Source: Atopobium sp. (GTDB lineage Bacteria > Actinomycetota > Coriobacteriia > Coriobacteriales > Atopobiaceae). From it: a stretch of 7,402 bases of DNA. A program made the translations under genes and the position numbers. Each line of letters opens with the position of its first letter. Within the stretch, counting starts at the first letter, position 1. The stretch covers positions 1 through 7,402 of the forward strand of contig JABZGZ010000060.1 in assembly GCA_015259105.1 (NCBI GenBank). Direction: 5' to 3'. Shown here piece by piece: positions 1 through 7,386 of the stretch. The notes beneath the pieces are model-generated. The model saw only the letters and a list, made by a program, of their open reading frames with translations, searched no databases and had not been told where the DNA came from.

Positions 1-2187
1 CGATTTGTCGCAAAGGTTTGTAGTGCTGATGGCATGATTGCTAACTTTATGGATCTGTCCGCTGGGCGAGAAGAACCTGCTACTCCGTTCATTGCTCATT
101 CGCTACGCGTGTATTTTGAAGTTACAAATTTTGTGAAGTCAGGACAATTTAAGCCAGGTAATGACGTCACAAGAAACCAGCTTGCTGCCTATCAGCTTGC
201 AGACAGAATCAACACGATTATGCAGGATGAGAACATCCAAGCAAAAGATATTGCAATTTTGATGAAATCGGTTAAAAAGGCACAGCCTTATATTGAGGCA
301 CTTCGTACCTTTGGAATTGAAAGCGTGGTTTCTGGAGCATCAACGTTTGGTGAGCAGCCTGAGGTTCAGTTGATTGGCAGCTTTTTACAGTCACTCGCAA
401 ATATGTATGACTCGTACGAGGGATTGTTTCCTGTACTCTCGAGCGAGATATTTAGTCTTGATGCGTCTGACTTGCTTTTGCTTGGTACTAATTTTGGTGA
501 AAATGGCCAGAAGATTACCAATAGAGATATTGCAGAGTCAGTGGTAAATGACGCATTTAATCCACCTTTTGAGATAAGTCCAAAGCTCAAGAATGCTTTA
601 GAGGTGTTGAGCAATGCTCGTAGCTCTCTTTCATACAAGAGAGTGTCTGACGTTATTAAAAAAGTAGTTCTTGATGCCGGATGGATTTCTCGCCTTCAAA
701 AGATGGGAAATGAGGGACAGTCAAAGATTGCAAATATCTTTGCGGCTCTCGAGCAGATTGATAGTTTGCAAACAGACCTAAGCGTTGGCGTTGCTTCTGT
801 TGCAAGAACATTTAGTCAGTGGTGTAGCACTGCCAAGGAATCTCCAAAAGTGCTTCATTGCAGCACTCAAAATGCAGTTACCTTTATGACTATTCACGCT
901 TCTAAGGGATTGGAATTTCCTGTTGTTGCTGTTGTAGGAGCTGTTTCTGGTCCTAAGGCAGGCGCTGGTAGTGAACCATTTTTGCATGTTAGAAAAGACG
1001 ATTCGTATCAGATTGCATTCTCAAGCAGTTCTAAAAAACTTCATGAATTGTATGACGACTGTCATGAGGTCCCTACAAGCCTTGATGAGTGTAAGAACCT
1101 TCTTGAGTGGAGAATGTTCCTGGAAACTCAAGAGAATGAGTTTGAAGAGCAGGAGCAGAACCGCCGTCTGTATGTTGCTTTAACACGCGCTCGAGAAGCA
1201 GTCATTCTGACTTCAACCATCGACCTTACAAAAGAAGGAATTAGTCCTCGTTATACACGCAAGATTACAAACGCCTTGTTTAAAGAGCCGCCACTTTCTG
1301 CTGGAGAGCATCAGTTTGAATATGGTGGAAATCTTGCTGGTTGTATGCGTGTTGTTCAGGGTTCTGGCAAAAAGGATGAGCCTATTCAGGTTGAAGGTTT
1401 AGAGTTGGTTGAACCTTTTGGCGACAAGTCCGAACCCTCTGATGGCAAGCCAAGTGAAGAGGAAAACTCGCAGGCTGTTGAAACGTTTGACCTCTATGAG
1501 AAGGTAAGACTAAGTGTTATCTCAGAAACTATATATGATCAGCGAAAAGATTTCTTTAGTTACTCATCAGCTCACCAACAAATGGCAGAGAACTTTAAGG
1601 GCGAGAATAACCCTCAACCAGTGGCTGAGACTTCCGTTATGTTGTCTGACACATTAGCTGACGATGGAGTAGATCCAACAAGCCTCGGTTCAGCCTTCCA
1701 CGAGCTTGCTCAGATTATGGTTGAGACTCAGTCTAAGGTTGATGAACAAACTATTGATAAATTGTGCTTAAAGAATAGCGTTCCTCAGCGCGCGATATCA
1801 CGAGTCAAACAAGCACTTGAACTGTGGAGCAATTCTGCAATCAGGCAAGAAGCTTTAGCTCATGATGTGGTTATTGCGGAGTCTCCTTTTACGCTGCAGG
1901 TTGATTCTGAATATGGGAACTATGTAGAAGGAGCCATCGATCTTCTCGCTTATAATAAGGGAAGCAAAGATGCGCTGGTAGTTGACTATAAAACAGGCGA
2001 TAAGGGCCTTAGTGCAACTCAGATTTATGAGCATCATCAGATGCAGGCAAACTTCTATGCCTACGTCTTGATGCAGCACGGATTTACTAAGGTTGAGTGC
2101 GCATTTGTTTGTGTTGAGGTTGAAGAAGCTGGTCAGCCACACGTTGCTCGTTACACGTTTGATGTAAACCATCAACCACGGCTTTAA
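1..2187 (+). CDS. addA: AddA-type ATP-dependent helicase/nuclease subunit, 5'-truncated by the window edge
   Basis: This is the C-terminal 728 codons of a UvrD/Rep-superfamily helicase fused to a RecB-family nuclease. AddAB resects double-strand breaks to produce 3' tails for RecA. The frame is open from base 1, so the ATG at 34 is internal and the Walker A, Walker B and other N-terminal motifs lie outside the window. Visible parts, in order: a motif IV-like segment (DIAILMKS, 247-270) followed by the PEV-type stretch near 358; motif V with TIHASKGLEFP (889-921); motif VI with RRLYVALTRARE (1162-1197); an acidic, low-complexity linker around 1380-1500; and a PD-(D/E)XK nuclease domain. Nuclease residues are the His of GSAFHELA (1699), the Asp of GAIDL (1939), Asp and Lys of DYKTG (1984, 1990) and the QxxxY signature (2044-2058). 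The nuclease therefore looks intact. Twelve bases separate it from priA. A RecB or AdnA assignment is the alternative; an adjacent upstream addB would settle it. Confidence 0.85.
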   Translation, partial: RFVAKVCSADGMIANFMDLSAGREEPATPFIAHSLRVYFEVTNFVKSGQFKPGNDVTRNQLAAYQLADRINTIMQDENIQAKDIAILMKSVKKAQPYIEALRTFGIESVVSGASTFGEQPEVQLIGSFLQSLANMYDSYEGLFPVLSSEIFSLDASDLLLLGTNFGENGQKITNRDIAESVVNDAFNPPFEISPKLKNALEVLSNARSSLSYKRVSDVIKKVVLDAGWISRLQKMGNEGQSKIANIFAALEQIDSLQTDLSVGVASVARTFSQWCSTAKESPKVLHCSTQNAVTFMTIHASKGLEFPVVAVVGAVSGPKAGAGSEPFLHVRKDDSYQIAFSSSSKKLHELYDDCHEVPTSLDECKNLLEWRMFLETQENEFEEQEQNRRLYVALTRAREAVILTSTIDLTKEGISPRYTRKITNALFKEPPLSAGEHQFEYGGNLAGCMRVVQGSGKKDEPIQVEGLELVEPFGDKSEPSDGKPSEEENSQAVETFDLYEKVRLSVISETIYDQRKDFFSYSSAHQQMAENFKGENNPQPVAETSVMLSDTLADDGVDPTSLGSAFHELAQIMVETQSKVDEQTIDKLCLKNSVPQRAISRVKQALELWSNSAIRQEALAHDVVIAESPFTLQVDSEYGNYVEGAIDLLAYNKGSKDALVVDYKTGDKGLSATQIYEHHQMQANFYAYVLMQHGFTKVECAFVCVEVEEAGQPHVARYTFDVNHQPRL

Positions 2188-2192
2188 GGAGG
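2186..2192 (+). promoter_or_regulatory. Strong Shine-Dalgarno site for priA
   Basis: AAGGAGG overlaps the last two bases of the upstream TAA stop codon and lies 7 nt before the GTG at 2200. It is the best ribosome binding site in the window and decides the start of priA, which has no ATG at that point. Confidence 0.85.
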
Positions 2193-2199
2193 CAAGAAC

Positions 2200-4512
2200 G
2201 TGCCTTTTGCACATGTTGTTTTAGACATACCAACTCGTGCTCTTTCTGGCACGTTTGATTACGCCATTCCAGAATCTTTGGAAGAAACTGCGGTTGTAGG
2301 AACAACAGTCTTGGTGCCGTTTTCTCACAGGCAGGTTGTTGGCTACATTGTGGGTGTCTCAGACCGTGTGTCTTTAGGTTTAGATGTTTCTCGCGTCCTT
2401 CCAATAACACAAGTTCTAGCAGATTCAGCATTTGATGAGCAATCTGCGCAAGTAGCAAAATGGATGAGCAAAGAATACGCCTGTAGTTACGCAGACGCTT
2501 TGCATCCATTTTTAGCGCCTGGCCAAAAGGTTAAAGTCACCAGAAAAGATACAGAATCTCCCTGGCAGCTTGTGTGTGAGAAGTCCGGTCCTGTTGATGA
2601 GCGATGGGTTGAGCTGACAGAAAAGGCGGCTGACTTTACGCCTGCGGTAAATGCAAGCAAGCAGCGATCGGTGCTTGAGGCTCTGGCGCAAGGTGCCATG
2701 AGGTTATCCGAGCTCTCGGCCACAATCCCAGGAGCTCGCAGTGCAGTAACTGCACTGCAGAAAAAAGACATCGTTGAGGTGCGCACACAGCGACAAATTC
2801 GTGGAAGCCAGGAGGGTCTGGGAACCACGCTTTCAAGCGGTGTAGCACCTCGTCCTCAGCAACTTACTGAGGGGCAAGAGTCTGCTCTTGCAGCAATCGA
2901 GGCTGCGCAAACTGCTGCTCAGGGCGATGTTGTGCTTATTGATGGTGTAACGGGCTCAGGTAAAACTGAGGTGTATCTCTCCGCTATTGAGAAGACCTTA
3001 GCGGCTGGCAAGGGTGCTGTGGTGCTTGTCCCAGAGATTTCTCTTACCGCGCAAACAGTAGGCCGATTCCGTTCACGTTTTGGTGAGCAGGTGGCCGTTC
3101 TTCACTCAAAGCTTTCGCTTGGCGAGCGCTTTGACCAGTGGGATTTAATCAGGCAGGGTAGGGCTCGCGTGATAGTAGGTGCACGATCTGCTCTGTTTGC
3201 GCCCATTCAAAATCTGGGACTGTACATCATTGACGAGGAACACGAAGCTTCATACAAGCAAGATTCGCTCCCACGCTATCACGCAAGAGAAGTTGCTGCT
3301 CAGATGGCCCGTCTTCGCGGTGCTGCGCTGGTGCTTGGTTCTGCAACACCTTCGCTTGAGAGTTTATACCGAACAGCTCAAGGAAGTTGGCGTGGCACTA
3401 ACTGGATGCGTGTTGCCATGACCGAGAGGCCCGGTGTGGCGGTTCTTCCGCAGGTCCAGGTAGTTGATATGGCTTCCCAGTTTAAAAACGGAGGCAGATC
3501 GGTCTTCTCGGCAGTTCTTGCTGAGGCTTTGCAGGAGACAATGGAGCGTGGCGAGAAAAGCGTTCTGCTCCTTAATCGGCGTGGATTTGCAAACTTTTTG
3601 ATGTGTCGCGAGTGTGGCTGTGTGCCCGAATGTCCGCATTGCTCGACGTCTCTCACGTACCATGAGCGCACGCATTCTCTGGTTTGTCACAGTTGCGGCA
3701 GACAGTGGTCTCAGCATGCGTATCCTAACCCTTCTAGCAAATGTCCAAACTGCGGCAGCCGTTATATGGGTGCATATGGCGTGGGAACACAGCGTGTAGA
3801 AGATGAGCTCAAACTTCTGCTTGGCAGCGATGCGCCAATTATTCGTATGGACGCCGATACCACGTCCAAAAAGGGCGAACATCAGCGTCTTCTTGAGCTT
3901 TTTGATGCAACGCCTGGAGCGGTGCTCATTGGTACGCAGATGATTGCAAAGGGTCTGGATTTTCCTGATGTCACCTTGGTTGGCGTTATCAATGCCGATA
4001 CCATGCTTAAGTTGCCAGATTTTAGAGCAGCCGAGAGAACATTCGACTTGCTAGAGCAGGTTGCTGGTCGTGCGGGCAGGGGAGAAAAGCCAGGTAAGGT
4101 CATCATTCAGTCGTACTGGTCAACACATCCTGCTATTGCTTCTGTTGTGACCCATGACAGACGCCCGTTTCTTGATGCAGAACTTAAAGAGAGAAGAGAG
4201 GGGGCTTATCCGCCCTTCTCGCGCTTGTCTAATGTGCTTTTCTGGGGAGTTTCAGAAAAAGAAGTTCGTCGCGTAGCGGATCAGATGGCAGAGGCACTGC
4301 ATACAAAGTTAGACGCGCAAACAGGATGGGAGATTTTGGGTCCTGCTGATTGTGTAAAAGCTAAGGTAAAAGATAAGTATCGCAGGCATATTTTGGTAAA
4401 GGCTCCCGTGGATGCTCAGGTGGGAGAAATTCTTTCTGAGTGTGCTGCTTCACTTGATAAAAGAGTGGGTATCAACATGACATTAGATGTTGATGCTTAC
4501 GACATGATGTAA
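2200..4512 (+). CDS. priA: Primosomal protein N', replication-restart 3'-5' DNA helicase PriA
   Basis: PriA recognises stalled or repaired forks and D-loops and starts reloading of the replicative helicase. At 770 aa it is slightly longer than the usual ~730. The GTG start follows AAGGAGG, and the N-terminus (VLDIPTRALSGTFDYAIP) matches the 3'-end-binding domain of the family. A winged-helix segment spans about residues 153-203. The helicase core has Walker A GVTGSGKT (249-256), the DEEH box (345-348), GSATPS (380-385), GTQMIAKGLDFP (578-589) and motif VI QVAGRAGRG (620-628). Eight cysteines in four CxxC pairs (469/472, 478/481, 496/499, 515/518) form the two zinc sites between the helicase lobes. 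The spacer between the last two pairs is longer than in E. coli PriA. All catalytic motifs are present, unlike the degenerate PriA of Mycobacterium and its relatives, so an active helicase is expected. The gene ends 8 nt before def. Confidence 0.97.
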   Translation: MPFAHVVLDIPTRALSGTFDYAIPESLEETAVVGTTVLVPFSHRQVVGYIVGVSDRVSLGLDVSRVLPITQVLADSAFDEQSAQVAKWMSKEYACSYADALHPFLAPGQKVKVTRKDTESPWQLVCEKSGPVDERWVELTEKAADFTPAVNASKQRSVLEALAQGAMRLSELSATIPGARSAVTALQKKDIVEVRTQRQIRGSQEGLGTTLSSGVAPRPQQLTEGQESALAAIEAAQTAAQGDVVLIDGVTGSGKTEVYLSAIEKTLAAGKGAVVLVPEISLTAQTVGRFRSRFGEQVAVLHSKLSLGERFDQWDLIRQGRARVIVGARSALFAPIQNLGLYIIDEEHEASYKQDSLPRYHAREVAAQMARLRGAALVLGSATPSLESLYRTAQGSWRGTNWMRVAMTERPGVAVLPQVQVVDMASQFKNGGRSVFSAVLAEALQETMERGEKSVLLLNRRGFANFLMCRECGCVPECPHCSTSLTYHERTHSLVCHSCGRQWSQHAYPNPSSKCPNCGSRYMGAYGVGTQRVEDELKLLLGSDAPIIRMDADTTSKKGEHQRLLELFDATPGAVLIGTQMIAKGLDFPDVTLVGVINADTMLKLPDFRAAERTFDLLEQVAGRAGRGEKPGKVIIQSYWSTHPAIASVVTHDRRPFLDAELKERREGAYPPFSRLSNVLFWGVSEKEVRRVADQMAEALHTKLDAQTGWEILGPADCVKAKVKDKYRRHILVKAPVDAQVGEILSECAASLDKRVGINMTLDVDAYDMM
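2738..2758. repeat. Perfect 21-bp palindrome inside priA
   Basis: Two 10-base arms, GCAGTGCAGT and ACTGCACTGC, are exact reverse complements separated by a single A. Each arm is itself a tandem pair of 5-mers (GCAGT twice, then ACTGC twice). In RNA this could form a 9-bp stem with a 3-nt loop. It encodes part of the winged-helix region of PriA (about residues 180-187). No T-run follows it on either strand, so it is not an intrinsic terminator. Its role, if any, is unknown. Confidence 0.6.
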
Positions 4513-4515
4513 GGA
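4511..4515 (+). promoter_or_regulatory. Shine-Dalgarno site for def
   Basis: AAGGA overlaps the priA stop codon and ends 5 nt before the ATG at 4521. Its position favours this start over the in-frame ATG at 4542, which has no comparable upstream site. Confidence 0.65.
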
Positions 4516-4520
4516 TAGTT

Positions 4521-5063
4521 ATGAGTTCTGAAGCTGATGATATGGTACTTTGGCCAGACCCTCGTCTGAGCCAAGAGTGCGAAGAGATTGACGATATTAA
4601 CGACGATGTTCGCAAGATGGCTGAGCATATGCTCAAGGTTATGTATGCCACCGACGGCGTTGGTCTTGCTGGACCTCAGGTTGGCTATATGAAACGCATG
4701 GTAGTCATTGATGTTGATTACCCAAACGGTCAAGAGAACCCTTTTGTGCTCATTAATCCAGAGATTAAAGTTGCAGATGGTGAGCCTCGTGTATATGAAG
4801 AGGGCTGCCTTTCGTTCCCAGGCATTACCGTTCCGGTTACGCGCCCAAGTCATGTTGTCGTTCACGCATATAACCTCGATGGTGATCTTATGCGCTATGA
4901 GGCAGAAGGAGATCTTCTCGCCGTATGTTTGCAGCATGAGATTGACCACATTAATGGCGTAACCATGCCGGACCACCTGGGACCAGGTGCTCGTATGGAG
5001 ACATTGCAGGAGTACAAAGAGGCACTGGCTTCTGGCGCTCGTCCTGGTCAGACAGACTATTAG
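4521..5063 (+). CDS. def: Peptide deformylase
   Basis: This metalloenzyme removes the formyl group from the N-terminal methionine of nascent proteins at the ribosome exit. All three family motifs are present in 180 aa, a normal length: motif I GVGLAGPQ (46-53), motif II EGCLS (94-98) and motif III QHEIDH (138-143). Cys96, His139 and His143 are the expected metal ligands and Glu140 the catalytic base. Motif I has Gly51 where Ala is more usual. The opening VLWPDPRL matches the family's N-terminal strand. The chosen ATG has AAGGA 5 nt upstream; starting at Met8 would leave almost nothing before that strand. The tail after residue 150 is short and polar, with no sign of a membrane segment. It lies 8 nt after priA and 8 nt before fmt, whose product performs the opposite reaction on initiator Met-tRNA. 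Confidence 0.97.
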   Translation: MSSEADDMVLWPDPRLSQECEEIDDINDDVRKMAEHMLKVMYATDGVGLAGPQVGYMKRMVVIDVDYPNGQENPFVLINPEIKVADGEPRVYEEGCLSFPGITVPVTRPSHVVVHAYNLDGDLMRYEAEGDLLAVCLQHEIDHINGVTMPDHLGPGARMETLQEYKEALASGARPGQTDY

Positions 5064-5066
5064 GAG
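5062..5066 (+). promoter_or_regulatory. Shine-Dalgarno site for fmt
   Basis: AGGAG begins within the def TAG stop codon and ends 5 nt before the ATG at 5072, suggesting translation of fmt is linked to termination on def. Confidence 0.7.
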
Positions 5067-5071
5067 TTGGC

Positions 5072-5995
5072 ATGCGCGTAGTCTTTATGGGAACTCCAGA
5101 CTTTGCTGTTCCGTCGCTCAAAAAACTTGCCTATGATCACCAGGTAGCTTTGGTTATTACAAGACCAGATGCCGTCCGTGGTCGTGGTAAAACGCTTGAG
5201 CCGTCTCCCGTAAAAGAATGCGCACAAGAGCTTGGCCTGCCCGTTCTTGAGGCAAATCGCATGACTCCAGAAGTAATTTCTGCCATGCGTGAAGCACAAC
5301 CAGAAGCGCTCTGCGTAGTTGCTTTTGGCTGCATTTTGCCAGATGAGGTTATCTCACTTGCGCCTTACGGTGCTCTGAACGTTCACGCATCACTGCTGCC
5401 TCGCTGGCGAGGAGCTGCTCCAATTCAGCGCGCAATCCTCGCAGGTGATGCTGTTGCTGGCGTTTCTATCATGAAGATTGCTCATGAACTTGACGCAGGA
5501 GATTGGTGCAAGCAAGCATCGTGTGAGGTTGGCTCCAAAAATACTGAGCAGCTCACTGACGCTTTAGCACAGCTAGGTGCTGATGCTCTGTCACAGGCTC
5601 TTTTTGAGCTCAAGGATGGTTCTCTTGAGTGGCAGGTACAAGATGAGCGAGAAGTAACGTTTGCTCCTAAAGTTACCAAGCAAGAAATGAAGCTTGCTCC
5701 AGAAGATTCCGCCCAGGTAAACGCCCTGAGGGTTCAGGCTTCTTCTGATACCGCTCCAGCTCGTGTTTCTGTTGGAGGCAGGTCTCTTCGTGCTTTGTCC
5801 GCTCAACTGGCACCAAGTGAAGTTTCTGTTGCTCAAGGTCAAGTTGCAGTTCAAGATCATAGGTTGTTCCTTGGCTGTGTTGAAGGTGTCCTTGAGCTTC
5901 TTGAGGTGCGCCCAGATGGTAAGCGCTCTATGGATGCTAAATCATTTGCGGCAGGACTTCAGAAGTCTCAGATGAACTGGCAGAAGCTGCAATAA
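5072..5995 (+). CDS. fmt: Methionyl-tRNA formyltransferase
   Basis: Fmt transfers a formyl group from 10-formyltetrahydrofolate to Met-tRNA(fMet), preparing the initiator tRNA. The 307-aa length is typical. The N-terminal Rossmann-type domain begins RVVFMGTPDFAVPSL (2-16), followed by the RGRGK loop (36-40) that in E. coli helps bind tRNA. The catalytic region is NVHASLLPRWRGAAPIQR (103-120), with Asn103 and His105, and LDAGD supplies Asp141; the 36-residue gap between His and Asp matches E. coli H110/D146. The C-terminal OB-fold domain spans roughly residues 205-307. The usual proline-rich junction (as in IRAFNPWPMSW in E. coli) is here VQASSDTAPARVSV (221-234), so that joint has diverged. 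The start has AGGAG 5 nt upstream. The stop codon overlaps the rsmB start by one base. Pairing with def is functional as well as physical. Confidence 0.97.
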   Translation: MRVVFMGTPDFAVPSLKKLAYDHQVALVITRPDAVRGRGKTLEPSPVKECAQELGLPVLEANRMTPEVISAMREAQPEALCVVAFGCILPDEVISLAPYGALNVHASLLPRWRGAAPIQRAILAGDAVAGVSIMKIAHELDAGDWCKQASCEVGSKNTEQLTDALAQLGADALSQALFELKDGSLEWQVQDEREVTFAPKVTKQEMKLAPEDSAQVNALRVQASSDTAPARVSVGGRSLRALSAQLAPSEVSVAQGQVAVQDHRLFLGCVEGVLELLEVRPDGKRSMDAKSFAAGLQKSQMNWQKLQ

Positions 5996-7386
5996 TGGCT
6001 ACGCTTACTCCCGCTCGAAGAGTGGCTTATCAGGCATTTTTTGAGTGCAGACGCAACAATTTACGCATTCGCGATTACCTACGAGAGTCAAAGGATTTCT
6101 CGGAGCTATCTGTTCAAGATAAAGCTTTTGCTACTCGTCTTGCACTGGGAGCAGTTCTTACTAAAGGCAAGCTTGATGAAGCTCTAAAGAATCATCTTAA
6201 ATCAGGCATTCATCTAGAGCCAAAGGTACAGGACGCTCTTCGTATAGCTGTATTTGAGGTTTTATATTTAGAGACTAGACGTGACGCTGCCATCAGCCAA
6301 GGCGTCGAGTTGGTAAAGTCTATCTCAAAACGATCTTCCGGCCTTGCAAACGCGGTACTCAGAAAAATTTCTGAAGATGAAGCTCAGCTGACGCGTGCAA
6401 AGAACCCAAAAACACCTTCAGAGCTTTCTTGGGCGTCAGGCATTCCTGAGTGGATTTGCTTGGAGATTATTGAGTCTCTTGGAGAATCTGCTGCTCAAAA
6501 GCTTATTCTTAATTTAAAGAACCCTGCTCCTGTGTATGTTTTACAGAGAAACGTATCAGAACAACAATTGCAGAGCAGCTCTTTAGAGCTACAGCAAACA
6601 GTTCTTCCAGATGTATACGAGGTAAAAAATCCCGCGCAACTTAACGTTGATGCGTATGTGAAGAAAGTCCAGCTCGTTCCTGCAGATTTAGCTTCTCAGC
6701 TTGTGGCACTTCTCGCGGCATCGTATGTAGACCAAGATATGCTTGAGGTTGGACAGGGTAGAGGAACCAAATCTCTGTTGCTCTCTCACGCATTTGAGGC
6801 GCTTGATAAAGAGAATACCCACATAACCGCTGTTGAGCTTGTAAAAGGAAAGTCCCACGTTTCAAAAAGAAGATTGAAAACTGCTGGCCTTTCAGATCAG
6901 GTTACATCACTCACGTTTGACGCTACACAGTTTATGTCACCAGAGGTTCCAGAGGAGCTTAATCAGAGCTTTGACGTGGTGTTTATTGATGCTCCATGCT
7001 CTGGTTTGGGCACCCTTCGTCGTCACCCAGAGATTGCATGGAACCTGTCACCAGAAAGCCTGTATGACGGAGGAGAGCTTACTGCTTTACAGACCAAACT
7101 CTTGCAAAGCTGCAGCAGCCGTGTAGAGATTGGTGGCTATTTAGTCTATGCAACGTGCTCACTCTCAAATTCAGAGAATCAGCAGGTTGTAGATGATTTT
7201 CTTGCAAGCTCAGAGGGCTCTCATTTTGAGGTGCAAAGCCTTTTTGAGTGTCCCGCGCGTGCACGTTTAACACCAGAAGCGCAAGAGTTTCTCGATACGT
7301 GCATTACGCCAGAGGGATTTTTGCAGACGGCTTTTGCTTCCGCCAATTGTGATGCCCACTTTATGGCGGTGCTCAAACGCAAATAA
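5995..7386 (+). CDS. rsmB: 16S rRNA (cytosine-967-C5)-methyltransferase RsmB
   Basis: RsmB (Sun/Fmu) uses SAM to methylate C967 of 16S rRNA. The 463-aa product has an N-terminal NusB-like RNA-binding domain (about 1-130, starting PARRVAYQAFFE), a linker domain, then a class I methyltransferase domain. Clear RNA m5C signatures are motif IV DAPCSGLGTLRRHPEIAW (332-349) with Cys335, and motif VI YATCSL (385-390) with Cys388, the expected nucleophile. Motif I is unusual: LEVGQGRGTKS (250-260) replaces the family's DACAAPGGKT. Glu281 (AVEL) and Asp309 (FDA) sit where SAM-contacting acidic residues are expected, and the C-terminal DGFF-type motif is DAHF (453-456). The NusB-like domain favours RsmB over RsmF-type relatives. 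The ATG overlaps the fmt stop as TAATG, with no good Shine-Dalgarno site upstream, suggesting translational coupling. Sixteen bases follow the stop, with no identifiable feature. Confidence 0.93.
   Translation: MATLTPARRVAYQAFFECRRNNLRIRDYLRESKDFSELSVQDKAFATRLALGAVLTKGKLDEALKNHLKSGIHLEPKVQDALRIAVFEVLYLETRRDAAISQGVELVKSISKRSSGLANAVLRKISEDEAQLTRAKNPKTPSELSWASGIPEWICLEIIESLGESAAQKLILNLKNPAPVYVLQRNVSEQQLQSSSLELQQTVLPDVYEVKNPAQLNVDAYVKKVQLVPADLASQLVALLAASYVDQDMLEVGQGRGTKSLLLSHAFEALDKENTHITAVELVKGKSHVSKRRLKTAGLSDQVTSLTFDATQFMSPEVPEELNQSFDVVFIDAPCSGLGTLRRHPEIAWNLSPESLYDGGELTALQTKLLQSCSSRVEIGGYLVYATCSLSNSENQQVVDDFLASSEGSHFEVQSLFECPARARLTPEAQEFLDTCITPEGFLQTAFASANCDAHFMAVLKRK

Noticed and set aside
34..36. 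ATG as the start of the first gene
   Set aside because: The frame is open back to base 1, there is no Shine-Dalgarno sequence before it, and the protein would lack the ATP-binding half that this helicase family requires.
3364..3882. 172-codon open frame on the minus strand opposite priA
   Set aside because: It lies wholly inside priA, which has clear conserved motifs there; the translation has no recognisable domain and is a shadow of the coding bias.
4497..4976. 159-codon open frame on the minus strand opposite def
   Set aside because: It is fully antisense to def, shows no family motif, and leaves no room for its own regulatory region.
4974..4989. Inverted repeat CACCTGG-GA-CCAGGTG inside def
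   Set aside because: Seven-base arms with a 2-nt spacer are expected about once or more by chance in a window this size, and no T-run follows, so it is not a terminator.
6567..6582. Short AGCTCT-TT-AGAGCT inverted repeat in rsmB
   Set aside because: Six-base arms are expected several times by chance, and it lies within a clearly coding stretch.
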